DNA of 64,000 bases, taken from Phymorhynchus buccinoides (taxonomy: Eukaryota > Mollusca > Gastropoda > Neogastropoda > Raphitomidae). Both the position numbers and the translations under genes were made by a program. A model generated the notes under the pieces. That model was given only the letters and a program-made list of their open reading frames with translations, searched no databases and was not told the DNA's origin. Positions 10,311 through 59,799 of the stretch are shown here, one piece after another; the first letter of the stretch is position 1, and each line of letters begins with the position of its first letter. The DNA lies in NCBI GenBank assembly GCA_017654935.2, contig CM065690.1:14016429-14080428 (forward strand), written 5' to 3'.

Positions 10311-11000
10311 CATCATGCTAAGTCTCATGCTATCTCGACATGAATACCGTCCCAGGACAACTTCCTTATGGGGAAGGGTGTTCTAATACCGGATGGTGCG
10401 TGGGAGGAAACTGGCCTGTCTGTAATTAAATTTATTCTGCAGTAGATGTGAGCAAGCTGCCGTCGGTGGGTGCGACGTTGTCGTGCTGCTGGTGGTGGAG
10501 TTAGTTTGTGTTTCAGGGAGTCCATTTTTCACGTCTCCTTCTTGCATTTTTGTACAGCATCGCCAGCCTTGCGGTTTAACGACGTTACTGCAAAGAGGGC
10601 CAGCCTTTTAAGGCTTCAAGTTGCCAGAGGAGGCGGTGTCTGCCGTTACACCCAGCTCGTTCCAGTCTACTGTCTAACCATTGTAAAGACCCTCTTTAAA
10701 AATTAAAAAAAAGCTTAAAGGTTCCAGTTCCTGCCGATTCAGCATCACGCCGAGCTTCCGCTGAACGGGTCTTGGCTGGCTGGGTCACTGTAGATTAGAG
10801 TTGTTTTTTATTGTGTGTGCGACCTTCGGACCTCGACCAAACAGTATCAAAAAATCAAATTGTTGATACTAAATGGAAGAAGAAGAAGAGCTGAGCTCTT
10901 CGATCATTGTAGAGACGCTGGAGGTGTTTCGGTAACTCTCTCAGGACGAAGCGGGCTGCCCGCCGCTGGACTGTCTCTATTCTGTCAACGTCCTATACGC
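10311..11000. other. Intergenic, repeat-derived
   Basis: Includes a stretch near 10770-10860 (CTGGCTGGGTCACTGTAGATTAG ... ACCTTCGGACCTCGACC, in parts) that also occurs at 34960-35060, so a dispersed SINE-like family. No gene seen. Confidence 0.4.
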
Positions 11001-12770
11001 TATAGATAGAATATGTATCTGTAAGGCTTCACAACGTTTCAATACAGAGTATTCGCTCTTGTGTTGTAACGACCGTTAAGCTCAATGAAACGACCGTTAC
11101 GCTCTGTGCAAAGACTGTTACTAAGATAGAATATGTTTTTGTAAGGCTTCGGAACGTTTCAATAGATTATTGGCTCTTGTAACGACCGCTAGGCTCCGTG
11201 TAAGAACTTTTAGTAAGATATAATATGTATATGTAAGACCTCGAAACGTTTCAATGCAGAGTATTCGCTCTTGTAACGACCGTTACGCTCTGTGTAAGGT
11301 GTTACTAAGATCTATCAACGTCCTTTCCGCTCTAGATAGAATATGTCTCGCATTTTTTTTTTTTTTTTATATAAATCTGCTGTTTTCTTTTGTTCTTTTA
11401 TTGCTATTTCAATCTATGATCTTTACTTTACTTTCACTTGACAACGAGGATATTCCTTGAAACGTGTTTTTTCTCTCATTAAGAAAAAGGACGAAACAAC
11501 CTGTTCAGCGTTTTTTTCTTTTGTGTACCTTATCCTTCAGTGGTCATTTCTTTATTTTTTCGAATATTATGTCTCTGTAAGGCTTCAAAGCGTTTCAATA
11601 CAATGTATTCGTTCTTGTAACGACCGTTATGCTTTATGTAACGACCGTTACTCTCTGTGTAAGGACTTTTACTGACATAGAATATGTCTCTGTAAGGCCT
11701 CGAAACGTTTCAATACAGAGTATTCGCTCTTCAGTGAAACGACCGTTACGCTCAACATAGAATATGTCTCTGTAATTCTTCGAAACATTTCAATACAGAG
11801 TATTTGCTCTTGTAACGATCGTTAAGCTCTATTTAACGACCGTTACGCTCTGTGTAAGGACTGTTACTAAGATATAGTATGCCTCTGTAAGGCTTCAAAA
11901 CGTTTTCAATACAGAGTATTCGCTATTGTAACGACTGTTACGCTCTATGCATAGACCGTTACGCTATGTGTAATGACTGTTACTGAGATAGAATATGTCT
12001 ATGTAAGGCTTCGATACGTTTCAATATAGAGAGTTCGCTCTAGTAACGACCGCTACGTTCTATGTAACGACCGTTACGCTGTGTGCAAGGACTGTTCCTA
12101 AGATAGAATATGTCTGTAAGTCTTCGAAACGTCTCAGCACAGAGTATTCACTCTTGTAACGACCGTTACGACCTATGTAACGAGCGTTACGCTCTGTGTA
12201 AGGTGTTACTAAGATATAATATGTCTCTGTAAGGCTTTGAAGCGTTTCAATACAGAGTATTCGCTCTTGTAACGACCGTTATGCTCAATGTAACGACCGT
12301 TACGCTATGCGTAAGGACTGTTGCATGCTTGTCAGTCGTTTCCGACTATGACTACCAGATAGCAGAGGGGACAGATGCTATTCTGGCGGCCTGGGCTAGA
12401 ATATGTTTATAGTGGAGATGGCTTGCCCAGGGTACATCCACACACAAAGGGATTTGAGAACAGCTGGCGTTGGGGAAGGGCCCCAAAGCGTAAGGACTGT
12501 TACTAAGATAGAATATGTTTCTGTAAGGCTTCGAAATGTTTCAATACAGAGTATTTGCTCTTGTAACGATCATTACTCTCTATGTAACGACCGTGACGCT
12601 CTGTGTAAGGACTGTTACTGAGATAGAATATGTCTCCGTAAGGCTTCGAAACGTTTCAAAATAGAGTATTCGCTCTTGTAACGACCGTTATGGTCTATGT
12701 AACGACCGTTACGCCCTGTGTGAGGAGTGTTACTGAGATAAAATATGTCTCTGAAAGGCTTCAAAACATT
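11001..12770 (+). repeat. Satellite of about 115 bp, about 14 units, interrupted
   Basis: Units contain GAATATGTCTCTGTAAGGCT, CGAAACGTTTCAATACAGAG, TATTCGCTCTTGTAACGACC and GTTACGCTCTGTGTAAGGAC. Unit starts are seen near 11006, 11127, 11223, 11567, 11675, 11757, 11873, 11990, 12106, 12220, 12508, 12624 and 12737. The array is broken by unrelated DNA at about 11345-11560 and 12325-12490. CCGTTA occurs once or twice in most units. Confidence 0.85.
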
Positions 12771-12799
12771 ATAGAAGGGTGTCTGTGATCATGTAGATC

Positions 12800-12894
12800 G
12801 AGTGTGTAACAGCCCCTGGCTGCGTCGCGCTATCCAGGTGGGAGCAACCCGAATTTCACAGAAACGCCTCTGTGACAATAAAGCATCAAATACC
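12800..12894 (+). mobile_element. SINE 3' fragment (family B)
   Basis: GGTGGGAGCAACCCGAATTT followed by CACAGAAACGCCTCTGTGAC and a short AT tail; the same order as the 3' part of the full SINE at 13051-13416, which follows directly. Confidence 0.6.
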
Positions 12895-13050
12895 AATAGA
12901 ACGTATGTAAAATATAGCAGTCAGTGCAGCGTCTTTCACAAAATGCACTGTCATCAAAACATTGAATGTTATTGAAAGTTGTTCATATTACCTGCTATTT
13001 AGATGAATTGATAAGAAGAGGGTATTATTGTCAAGACACAGTGTAGTGTA

Positions 13051-13154
13051 GAGTGGCACAGTGGTAGCGCATTCGCCTTGTGTCAAGTAAACCCGAGTTC
13101 GAACCTGGGTACAGGGGATTTTTCCTCTCTCTTTGCACTAGGCCTTTGCGTAGA

Positions 13155-13185
<31 letters not shown>

Positions 13186-13416
13186 CATGTGCCCATGCAC
13201 TTAGCATACGTTAAACCCAGTGGCAACGAAAAAGTTGTCATTTGGTCCAAATTTACCCAACCTGCCCCCTTTCCTTCCTCATCAGGCACACAAAAATCGC
13301 ATGCAATTTTTTTTAAAAATAAATTGGGTGGTGCGCCTCTGTCTGCGATGCGCTCTCCAGGTGGGAGCAACCCGAATTTCACAGAGACGCCTCCGTGACT
13401 ATAAAGTACCTAATAC
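13051..13416 (+). mobile_element. tRNA-derived SINE (family B), full copy
   Basis: The head GAGTGGCACAGTGGTAGCGC resembles a pol III A box and GAGTTCGAACCTGGG a B box 35-45 bases later, as in a tRNA gene. Then come a tRNA-unrelated body (TTTCGGATGAGACGATAAAC) and a hairpin-rich 3' end with GTGACTATAAAGTACCTAAT. A diverged minus copy lies at 52690-53046. The head lacks a tRNA acceptor-stem pairing, so it is not a tRNA gene. Confidence 0.75.
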
Positions 13417-13560
13417 AGGAGACAATTCTACACATAGTTATGCATGCATATAAGATACTGCTAATATGTGATCATTCATTCATTCATTCATGAAGACAAG
13501 AAATAACGGTTTGAAGTGCTGAGAATAAGTTATACATTTATGTTTAGCATTGTATTTTTA

Positions 13561-14287
13561 TCACCCGCGGAGTTTACGGAGCGAAGGTGATATTGTTTTT
13601 GTTGTGTAAGTGGCTGTGTATGTATGTGTGTGTGTGTATGTGTGTGTGTTTGTTAACAGCATTATCATATCATCATGAAGGAATAAATAATAGGAAGATG
13701 AAACTTGATGTGCATGTAGGCTAGGTACTGTAGATGTGCCTTTTGGTGTCAAGGTCAAGGTAATGACCTTGACGTATGACCTTGAAAACTGAAAATCTAT
13801 TTTTAGCCATATCTCGGGCACCAGTCGACATAGGATGTTGAAACTTGGTATGAAGGTGGTTTGGCTTATGCTCCTTCCGAATATTGTTGACCAATCAAGG
13901 TCAAGGTCAAGGAGATAGCTGGACCCTGAAAATCGGGGGGTCGGAAAAATGGAGTTCCCAAGATAACAGCATATCACCATGAAGGAATAAGGATAGGAAG
14001 ATGAAACTTGACGTGCATGTAGGCTAGGCAGGTACTGTAGATGTGCCTTAAAATGACCTTGAAAACTGAAAATCTATTTTTAGCCATATCTTACGCACCA
14101 GTCGACATAGGATGTTCAAACTTGGTATGAAGGTGGTTTGGCTTATGCTCCTTCCGAATATTGTTGACCAATCAAGGTCAACGGTCAAGGTCAAGGAGAT
14201 CGCTGGACCCTAATAGTCAGGGGATCGGAAAAAATGGAGTTCCCAAGATGAAATCAGGTGGGAATGTTCGCTGGGCTCCGCGGGTGA
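13561..14287 (+). mobile_element. TIR element rich in TCAAGGTCA motifs, copy 2
   Basis: Begins TCACCCGCGGAGTTTACGGA and ends GGCTCCGCGGGTGA. It is longer than copy 1 because the middle, from GATAGGAAGATGAAACTTGA to the TTGACCAATCAAGG block, is present twice. Eight exact nonamers: 13749, 13764, 13777, 13895, 13901, 14054, 14172, 14185. No transposase frame. Confidence 0.75.
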
Positions 14288-16090
14288 TTCTCGAATGCTA
14301 CATTCGAAAACTTTTCAATCTAGTTGTTTTTTTAGTCGTTATTCAAAGGTCTGTTTCGGATTAATTAACTGGCTATGGTAACTTTTTGAAGAAGAGAAAG
14401 CCCCAACGACATTCAAATGAACACACATTTCAATCCTCGTATTTTTTTTTTACATAGCTTTATTGCTTGGTTAAATTTCAAATAAATGTACAAGTACACT
14501 TTTATACAACCATAGCAAACGCATTCACTCGGTCCAATTCAACAAGAACTCTCATCATCACAATCGTCCTTTGCAAATTTACACTAATCTACCAATCAAA
14601 AGCGTTAATACAAAATAATTCTATGGAAAAATATATAGGACCATCCTCTAGGAATATTACACGTCTAATGTACATTTGGGAACACATTTTCGCATACAAA
14701 GATTTGCTCTATTTATGTCGCTACACTGACTAGGCACGCATTCCACATAACAACACATACTTCTTCTTCTTCTTCGATCGCTCAGACAGTTTCCTGTCAA
14801 TTATGAGCGCAGATGCGTCATGCTGCCGTTATGCGCCTAACTAAGAAATAGTTAGGGCCCAGCAAGTCCGACTTCGGCTGGAGGAGGAAATCTTTTTGAA
14901 AGTGTTTCGTGAAAAAAGGGCAGGAGAATGGACCGGTAAGGCAGAAAGATCGCAGATGACAGTAAGCAAAGGGAAAAGGCAGAGTCAAGAGGAAGTTACA
15001 AGCACAGAACTTCCATAAGGAGGGGGAACTATTTATACAAAAGACCCCCCCCCCCCCGTATCCCCCCGCGGGGATACAACACAACCGATCTCTTGCAATT
15101 TTTTTCTTCTTCTGAATAACTGTTAAATGACCTAGCTCTGAGAATGTTTGTCAAATGTCCCACACCTTAGTATTTCACAACCGAAGATCTTTAAGATCTT
15201 TAGCACAACCCGAATAGTCCACACACAAAGACATTTTTTGGGGTAAAGAATCTACACAGTTGTAACATATGTAAACAGATAGTACACACAGGTGAATGTA
15301 CAATCAATGGAATGAAACATTAATTAATATATAAAACACATTTGAAAATTAAGATAGCGCTTCATTACTCTGCTTAGCTGTCCGTCACTATTATTGTCTG
15401 TGCACTTTTCTCTTTAAGATAGGGCTTTATATTAGTTTTCTTGTTGGCCCTATCTAATGGTCATTGTTGATTTTCATTTGTGACTTTTGAGAAATAAAAT
15501 GATATTTAAACCAATGGAATGAAATAGTAAACATGTTTTTGGGGGGTGGGTTAACAGACAGAAAAGCCACACAAAACATGCCACTAATTACGTCTTCAGA
15601 AAGCTGCCTTATTCATTGTGTCTTATTACACCATCACTACCACCCACCCCCACCTCCCCACCCGCCCTCCTAGGACTGAAAAGTTGAACTTTTTTTTTTT
15701 TACAATTATCAACACAATGTACGAATATGATTATCAAACAGAACATGAACACAGTTTTTTCAAATCTAATCTGAAAAAAATCAGTTTCTAAAAAAAAAAA
15801 GGACATTCCGAAAGTTCTTTCAGAAACGCTTGGGAGGATATACCAATTAAGGCATTTGAAAAACGACCATGGAAATACAACTCCCAGCCCCTCTACTTGA
15901 AAGTAGTCTATTAGGGATGGATGTGCACATATACATGGAAATTAGTCTGCATATCCCATCCACAATCCGCACAAAAAGTAATCTGGAAGTAAGAAATATG
16001 AAGGCGTCTACACGTACACCAAAACCCATCCACATATTTCTTATTTCCAGATTTTTTTTTTGGGGGGGGGGGCAGACGAGATATGCACAT
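14288..16090. other. AT-rich DNA, possibly distal afadin 3' UTR and downstream
   Basis: No gene seen. A minus-strand AATAAA (complement at 14459-14464) followed by an A-rich run could mark a polyadenylation site. It holds one copy of repeat family C (14860-15075). Confidence 0.35.
14860..15075 (+). repeat. Dispersed repeat family C, copy 1
   Basis: Shares AGCAAAGGGAAAAGGCA, GAGGAAGTTACAAGCACAGA and CCGCGGGGAT with 16660-16845; a shorter fragment is at 52533-52590. Confidence 0.55.
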
Positions 16091-16099
16091 TTGGTATTT

Positions 16100-16482
16100 G
16101 GTATATTCAAGTCACAGAGACTTATCTCTGTGAAATTCGGGCTGCTCTCCCCTGAAGAGCGCATCGCTGCAAGTGCAGCACCTACCCAATTTTATTTATT
16201 TTTTGCTGTGGGGGAGGGCAGACTTGGGAAACCTAGCTATCAATTTGGCCATACCAGGCAGCGGGATTTCTCCCTGCTCTTACCGACTTTCAACTGCCGT
16301 TGAGCGCACGGGTCAGACTAGCTTTAAGTCCCCATCCGAAGGACTCGACGTTCAGTTTGATTTTCCTGTCGAACTAGAAAGAAAGGTCGAGGCCGGGATT
16401 CGAACCCGGGTCACTCACGTTGCAGTCACGTATTACATTTGGCAAACGAACGTCTTAATTAACCACACTGCCACCTTTCTCC
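16100..16482 (-). mobile_element. tRNA-derived SINE (family D), minus
   Basis: On the minus strand: AAAGGTGGCAGTGTGGTTAA (A-box-like) and GGGTTCGAATCCCGG (perfect B box), then a body with CAGGAAAATCAAACTGAACG and a 3' part resembling SINE B (GAGAGCAGCCCGAATTTCAC). A plus-strand relative is at 53116-53520. Confidence 0.7.
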
Positions 16483-16659
16483 CACCATGGGTTTCTGCAT
16501 ATGTGTACACACCCTAACACCAAAGCCACTTCTTCTTTTTTTGGTCTGCGTTCCCAGGTCATATGGCCATAATGGGTAAGGTTCTTATGTGTCCAGTTTT
16601 CAGTTTTCACTAGTCTCCCACTGCGCACAGCCCATTTCGGAGGAGCTCAAAAGGGAAAA

Positions 16660-16845
16660 AAAATTACTTGGGAAAAAAAAGAGAAGGAGAATGGGCCAAT
16701 AAGTCACAAAGATAGATGATAGAAAGCAAAGGGAAAGGGCAAAGAGGGTGGCAGATTAGAGGAAGTTACAAGCACAGAACTTCAAGAAGGTGGAGGGAAC
16801 TATTTTTACGAAAAGCCCCCTGGCATCCCCGCGGGGATCAACTCG
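16660..16845 (+). repeat. Dispersed repeat family C, copy 2
   Basis: See 14860-15075. Preceded at 16545-16640 by GCGTTCCCAGG and CATATGGCCATAATGGGTAA, also seen at 34888-34920 and part of another SINE-like family. Confidence 0.55.
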
Positions 16846-17350
16846 TGGAGGAGGCGGGGGTCGTCCGTCCAGCTTCCACGAATGGAGGCACGAGGCATCC
16901 ACCCACTGCCCTGAAGCCACTTCAAATTGTTGCATAGAAATTAAAACAAGAGCCTAGGCAAGTTCATATCACTTTCAAGAGACAACCATCACCCAGAAAG
17001 AGTTTCAATGTGGCCGGATGAAATACAAGGCCACGGGACAAAAATACAGTTATCTTTAAAACAGTTCTATCTTAGAACTAGAAGACACTTGAATTTGCAA
17101 AACTGCTAAGAACATGGATTAAGGACGGACATTGAATGCAAACATTTTTGTTTTTTCAAAACCATGCAAGCATTGATCGCTGTGCAAAACATACCTCAAT
17201 GGGTTTAAGGCAAAAGAGAAGACATATTTTGATCTACCTACGTAGTTCAGCGTACACACTGCATAATTCAAATTATCCATGGATGAAACTATTGAAAGCA
17301 TGGAAGGCTCTTTACACAATTGTTTGTGCGCTATTGTACTAGTTCAACAT

Positions 17351-17407
17351 TGAGAGAGAGAGAGAGAGAGAAAAAGAGAAAGAGAGAGAAAGAGAGAGAG
17401 AGAGAGA
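17351..17407 (+). repeat. (AG)n microsatellite
   Basis: AG-rich tract with a few interruptions. A minus-strand AATAAA lies nearby (complement at about 17435), another candidate poly(A) signal for the afadin transcript. Confidence 0.7.
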
Positions 17408-18057
17408 CACACAAACAGAAGTAATAAAATAGAGCTTTATTGGGAAAGGTAGTACATGTATTAACAAAGAAAAACAATTCTGGAGAGCCTGCTCTCTCTG
17501 GTAAAAACATGACATGCACAAACCACGTCTATCCATGTTTTTAATGCATTATTATCATCCTTAATGAAAAGAGCACTAGCTATAATAAACTGCTTTTTGA
17601 ATTTGACTGGATCCCAAAAGGACAACAACAACAAAATATTTGGAACTTGGGTTGCAGGCACAGAATAAGTCAAGAAAGGCATCCTAGAATGATATGGACT
17701 GCAAGAGGCAGCCGCTGACGGCTCAGAGTAATTAAAGACTTTTACAATCTTTGAACGAGTTCGCCACACATTGTATCAACTCTTCTAGCAACCATAGGCT
17801 AACACGTACAGTTCGCCCAGTACATCACACTTACACTCCCACCAAATGCAAAGACATTCACTGCCAAGTGGCCTGCCATGTGGGGTTTTTGTGTGTTTTT
17901 TTTTAGAGCTTATGGGAGTGATTTCCCCCCCCCCCCCTCCCCCATTAAAGCAACGCATGCAACGAACCAAGAATGTTAAAAAGTACATGGGGCTAGAAGA
18001 GTTAATCAATGGGTATCCAAAACTATCAACAACAAAATCATCACACACCATCTACTG

Positions 18058-18604
18058 CAGGGCTGGCCAAAACTAGTAGCCTGGTAGCCATTGGCTAGTA
18101 GAAAAATCTGTGGGCGAGTAGATTTCAAAAGTCACTAGCCCGATGGGCGACTGAAAATGTCAGTACTGCACGGCCCCTGGTTGCTGTGGGGTTTTTTTAC
18201 CACCGAGTCTCCCCACACTATCTCTCCCTTCCATGTAACCAGCTTTTAAAGCAAGCTCACCTGTCTGCTAAGACAACAACATGCCGGCACTGGTCCTGAA
18301 AAGAAAGGAAAGGCAGCCTCCTCAATCTCTCCCCCCCCCCCTTTCTATCTCTCTCCCCTACCTCTCTCCTCAAATCATTTCTCTTTACTTTACTCTCCTT
18401 TCTTTTTTTCTTATTTAAAAAAAAAAAAAATCTCTTCCTCTCTCTCCTTCCCTCTCCCTTTGTGTGTGCGTCTGCGTGTGCGTGTGTGTTCAGGGATTTT
18501 TGTTGTTTTCTTCAGGCTAGTGAAAATGTGTTTGGGCAAGTAAAATTTTCAAGTTATTTGCCCGGAGCAGGGCGAGTGAAACTTTTAAAGCTTGGCCAGC
18601 CTTG
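18058..18604. mobile_element. hAT-like MITE with CAGGGCTGGCCAA ends
   Basis: Left end CAGGGCTGGCCAAAAC at 18058, right end GCTTGGCCAGCCTTG at 18604; flanked by TACTG on both sides, a possible target-site duplication. The inner ends carry the same theme (GCCTGGTAGCC, GTGGGCGAGTAG, TTGGGCAAGTAAAATTTT). The middle is low-complexity C/T-rich. No transposase. Confidence 0.6.
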
Positions 18605-20416
18605 TACTGAATACACAATCTCACTATCAAGGGAGGGAGTGGGGGAGGTGGGAAGGAAGAGTTTTACAATATTCTGATTTCTTCACAAAAATTCTTGTCT
18701 ACGGTGCCATACATGCATGCTAACTAGCGATGGGTTAAACAATGAACTACACATCTCTGCACAAGCTGTTCATTACACACACAAAAATTAATTAAGTAGC
18801 GAGATTTCATTACTAAAACATTACAAATTCCAGCTTTTCTCTGCTGCCGTTTATTTACACTGTAAAAACATACATGCATACAAGATTACATGTAATGATT
18901 TTTTGCAAAAAAATGCTGATGCAATGATTGATAACGAAAGCTGAAAGTAGCATAACGAACAAGATCAAAAGATTTAATAATGACGATGAAGCTTAATTAT
19001 AGAGTTCTCTGCAGCGATACAATCCATCCTTCAATACATCACACATTCATCCATGCTATTTTGTTCAAATCGAGGAATAAATAATATTCATAATAAAAGC
19101 AATTCAATGATAAAATGAGCCAACCATTAAAAACAGGAAAAAGAATATTGGTCAGGTGATGAATAACAATGTGAAAAGACGCAATAATATTCAATAATTA
19201 ACAGATAAAACACAATTCAGTGATTAACGAATGGACGAAATAACATTCATTAAATAACCACCAATTGTTTTCTTTTTTTATTTGTATAGTAGACCAGGCT
19301 TGCAGCCATTCAGTTAAAGATCTGTGAATATGTACAACAAATGGGATATGCTCATTATTCAAATAGTCCTTAATTTAATAAAAGATCATTTGCATAGTGT
19401 TTTTCGATTTGTTTTTCTCTCAATAAAATAACACACTTTTTGCTGACAACATGATATGATTTTAGTTTTCAAACAAAATATGTTCATGCATTATCTCATA
19501 TTTAGTATATCTAGGAATTTGTTTTCTTTATCAAGATATATGACAATCAACAAGTACAATCAGATTTATTGTTATAAACTCTCCATAACAGTTGATAATA
19601 ATCAAAGAAAAGCATTACGATGTGTGTAATAATTATGCAAGGGGGAAAAAAAAACCCAACATTAGTACCGGGCAACTAAGAATGGTCAGTCTGGTTATAA
19701 GAATTTGTTTAGCACCTCAAGTTAATCAGGTTTATGAATAGAAAATGTTAAGCTTTTTTTCTTTCCTTTTTAAAAAGATTTCAAACTACCTGATATCTTT
19801 TTTTCTTCTTTTTTATTTTTGTAAAGCGCTGTGAGGATGGCATGCCATCGAACAGCGCTATGTAAATTTCATTATTTATTATTATTATCTTCTGTAAGCC
19901 ATACATAATGGTCTTTAAAAATGTCTAATGGTCCCTCATTAAATAAGCCAGTAGTCCAAACCAGACATTTGACTGATTAGACCTACCATGTGACACAGTT
20001 AATGGAATGCACGGTTATGATAAGTTTTTCTTTTTTTAAGTTGTAAGCAAAAACAAATCCTTCCTTTAAATATAGAATAGAAGCTACAATAGTCTATGGA
20101 ATTTATTTATAATTATACAGATTAAAACTATGTGTATTAACAATTTCTGAAGCGAAAATGTCTCTTTTTGTTCAAATCAATTCAAAGTTTTTTGTTTTTT
20201 TCTCAAATCAAATCAAACTCAAAGTATCTTTTTTCGCTTAAATCAATCTTCATGGAATGCTTGAAGTAATACTTTGACTGTTGATAGCAAAATAGAGAAC
20301 ACCATTTCACGTACGTCTCAAGGAAAAAGCATACAAAGGGAAGACAGAACAGATGGACGTCAGATTTCGTTGATTTTGGTGGTACTGTATCCATTTGACA
20401 TAATAAAGAACATGTT
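18605..20416. other. AT-rich stretch, probable afadin 3' UTR or downstream DNA
   Basis: No gene seen; unusually AT-rich with no microsatellite. At 19825-19890 there is a hairpin plus (TTA)n tail of the LINE/SINE type (AAAGCGCTGTGAGGATGGCA). Confidence 0.35.
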
Positions 20417-20900
20417 TGACCCAGCACCACGAAAGGGACATTAAGTGTCAAACTGACCATTCTGAGAAAAGTATACATGTGAAAACTTCAGACAATTCTC
20501 TTTCTAGTGATACAAGAACCATTCTTGTATCTTTTTCTGTTCCAGAGTTATGAGCATTTAAACTTAGCAAGGTGAGCCTCGGCCATTTTGAGACAACAGT
20601 CAGCCTAGCTGGAAAGAGACCATATTGAAGATTGTCCTGTATATATATGAAAGATAAGATGTACAAGAACACTAAATACTGCCTGCTGATGAAGAACATA
20701 AGTTCGAAAGCTCCTCGATGACTTCCTCTCCAGGTCAAAATTTCTTCATTTTTTTGTTTGTCATCTTGACAAGACGCGGCAGTCACCATTTTCAACAACT
20801 TCATAACTCAAAATAGACAAAAAACGAGATTTTTGACTTTCCAAGCCTGTTGTGAGAAACTAGTCCAGCGACTTAATGTCCCTTCCGTGATGCTGGATCA
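20417..20900. mobile_element. TIR element with about 33-bp ends
   Basis: Left end TGACCCAGCACCACGAAAGG then GACATTAAGT; right end ACTTAATGTC then CCTTCCGTGATGCTGGATCA. About 29 of 33 positions pair. 484 bp, non-coding. Confidence 0.7.
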
Positions 20901-21656
20901 CATTTTCGACTACTCTGTTCTGTTTCTAGCTAGAAGTAATCTGGAGATTCAACAAGTTAACCGCTATCACAAGCATACGCATCACGTGCAACAACATCTT
21001 AAAACCTTTTGTTCTTCAGCTTCGAAAGGGTTACCCGTTCCCAAATAATGCAACTCCCATAGGACAAGTATCACTTCTGCAAATATCACAAAGAATAGTC
21101 TACAGAGTTGTTCTTGGTGAGATTAAAACGGTTCTCCCAAATTATTTTTAAAAAAAAGAAAAAGATCTAGAATTACAGAGAATAAATGCAAAATTACACA
21201 GACATTTGCTTAAAATTAATAGAAAGTAAAAATCCTGTCCAACTGATTAAACTATGCACTAAACACTGAACATGCCGTGATATACAATAAAAGTCATTCT
21301 CCATAAAAGACGAAAGGAGACACATTATTAACAATCTAATGAACCCTAAGCAGTCGGTTCCATTACATGGTGCAGTCGAAGCGGACCCCAAACCTCGATG
21401 TGTCTCTGAATTTCCTGTGCGATAAAAACGGTGCGTCGTCTATACCACTCTCACATATACAACGTCCACACTCGTGTCTAGCTCCCCAATACCCTTCCTT
21501 TACTCCTCCAAGCCAGGCTCTCCCCACATATTTTTGAGCCACAGCGCGGGAAGCACCACTTGTTTTGCTGGCCTAGTAGTAGAAACAGAGTAAACATTTC
21601 CTTTCTCCCCCCAAAAAAACACCCCCACCCCACACCAGCCCCACCCACACAAACCG
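20901..21656 (-). other. Proximal afadin 3' UTR (inferred)
   Basis: Directly follows the afadin stop codon on the minus strand. AT-rich, with no frame of note. The poly(A) site is not identified. Confidence 0.45.
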
Positions 21657-58695
<37,039 letters not shown>

Positions 58696-58988
58696 CTGGA
58701 GAAAGTTACTCAGCAGTGTGAATACACATACAGGCAATGTTGATATACTTCTTAAAAATTATATCACCAAACTATAGAAGACTTAACTAAGCCCCTTCGG
58801 CTATTCCGTAATCCGGTAACATAAACTGCCCTTCACGTAATATCCGCATAGTTATTCTAGAGTCCCTTTTATCCTATCTTACTCTTTATGTTCACATGTA
58901 TGTTAGATTTCAAAGGAATATTTATCAACCCTTTCATAAAAATCATATTTTACATCATTCTATCTCATAAAGTTTCACATACTCAACC

Positions 58989-59488
58989 NNNNNNNNNNNN
59001 NNNNNNNNNNNNNNNNNNNNNNNNNNNNNNNNNNNNNNNNNNNNNNNNNNNNNNNNNNNNNNNNNNNNNNNNNNNNNNNNNNNNNNNNNNNNNNNNNNNN
59101 NNNNNNNNNNNNNNNNNNNNNNNNNNNNNNNNNNNNNNNNNNNNNNNNNNNNNNNNNNNNNNNNNNNNNNNNNNNNNNNNNNNNNNNNNNNNNNNNNNNN
59201 NNNNNNNNNNNNNNNNNNNNNNNNNNNNNNNNNNNNNNNNNNNNNNNNNNNNNNNNNNNNNNNNNNNNNNNNNNNNNNNNNNNNNNNNNNNNNNNNNNNN
59301 NNNNNNNNNNNNNNNNNNNNNNNNNNNNNNNNNNNNNNNNNNNNNNNNNNNNNNNNNNNNNNNNNNNNNNNNNNNNNNNNNNNNNNNNNNNNNNNNNNNN
59401 NNNNNNNNNNNNNNNNNNNNNNNNNNNNNNNNNNNNNNNNNNNNNNNNNNNNNNNNNNNNNNNNNNNNNNNNNNNNNNNNNNNNNNNN
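58989..59488. other. Assembly gap, exactly 500 N
   Basis: A round 500-N run is a scaffolding placeholder, not a sized gap. All open frames across it are artefacts. Confidence 0.98.
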
Positions 59489-59799
59489 TGTTCATAATCG
59501 TATGATTTAGATTTTGTAAAATTCAAAATTTTAAGTGAACAAAACGTCCCATCCCCATTGCCCCCGGCTTTGTAAAAGTGTTCCACAATAAAACAATGAG
59601 ACGGCGAAAGAACAAAAGATGTCAAGCGAGCCCAAACGTCTACATACGCTACCCTCTTGCTGCGCGCATACCCAACACATTCAACAGAAATGAGTATCAA
59701 GACGATAGGACTGCCACGGAAACCAGTAAAAAAAAACAATCACTGCCAAACAAACCCAGTAATGGCATGAGAAAATGGCGGGGTCGAGAAAGAGGCGTC

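Noticed and set aside
13075..13110. tRNA gene suggested by A and B boxes
   Set aside because: No acceptor stem, and the sequence continues into a body shared by other copies; it is a SINE head.
16395..16470. tRNA gene suggested by a perfect B box on the minus strand
   Set aside because: No cloverleaf pairing could be drawn, and the downstream body is shared with 53116-53520; SINE.
58888..59739. Open frames across the N run
   Set aside because: Created by unknown bases.
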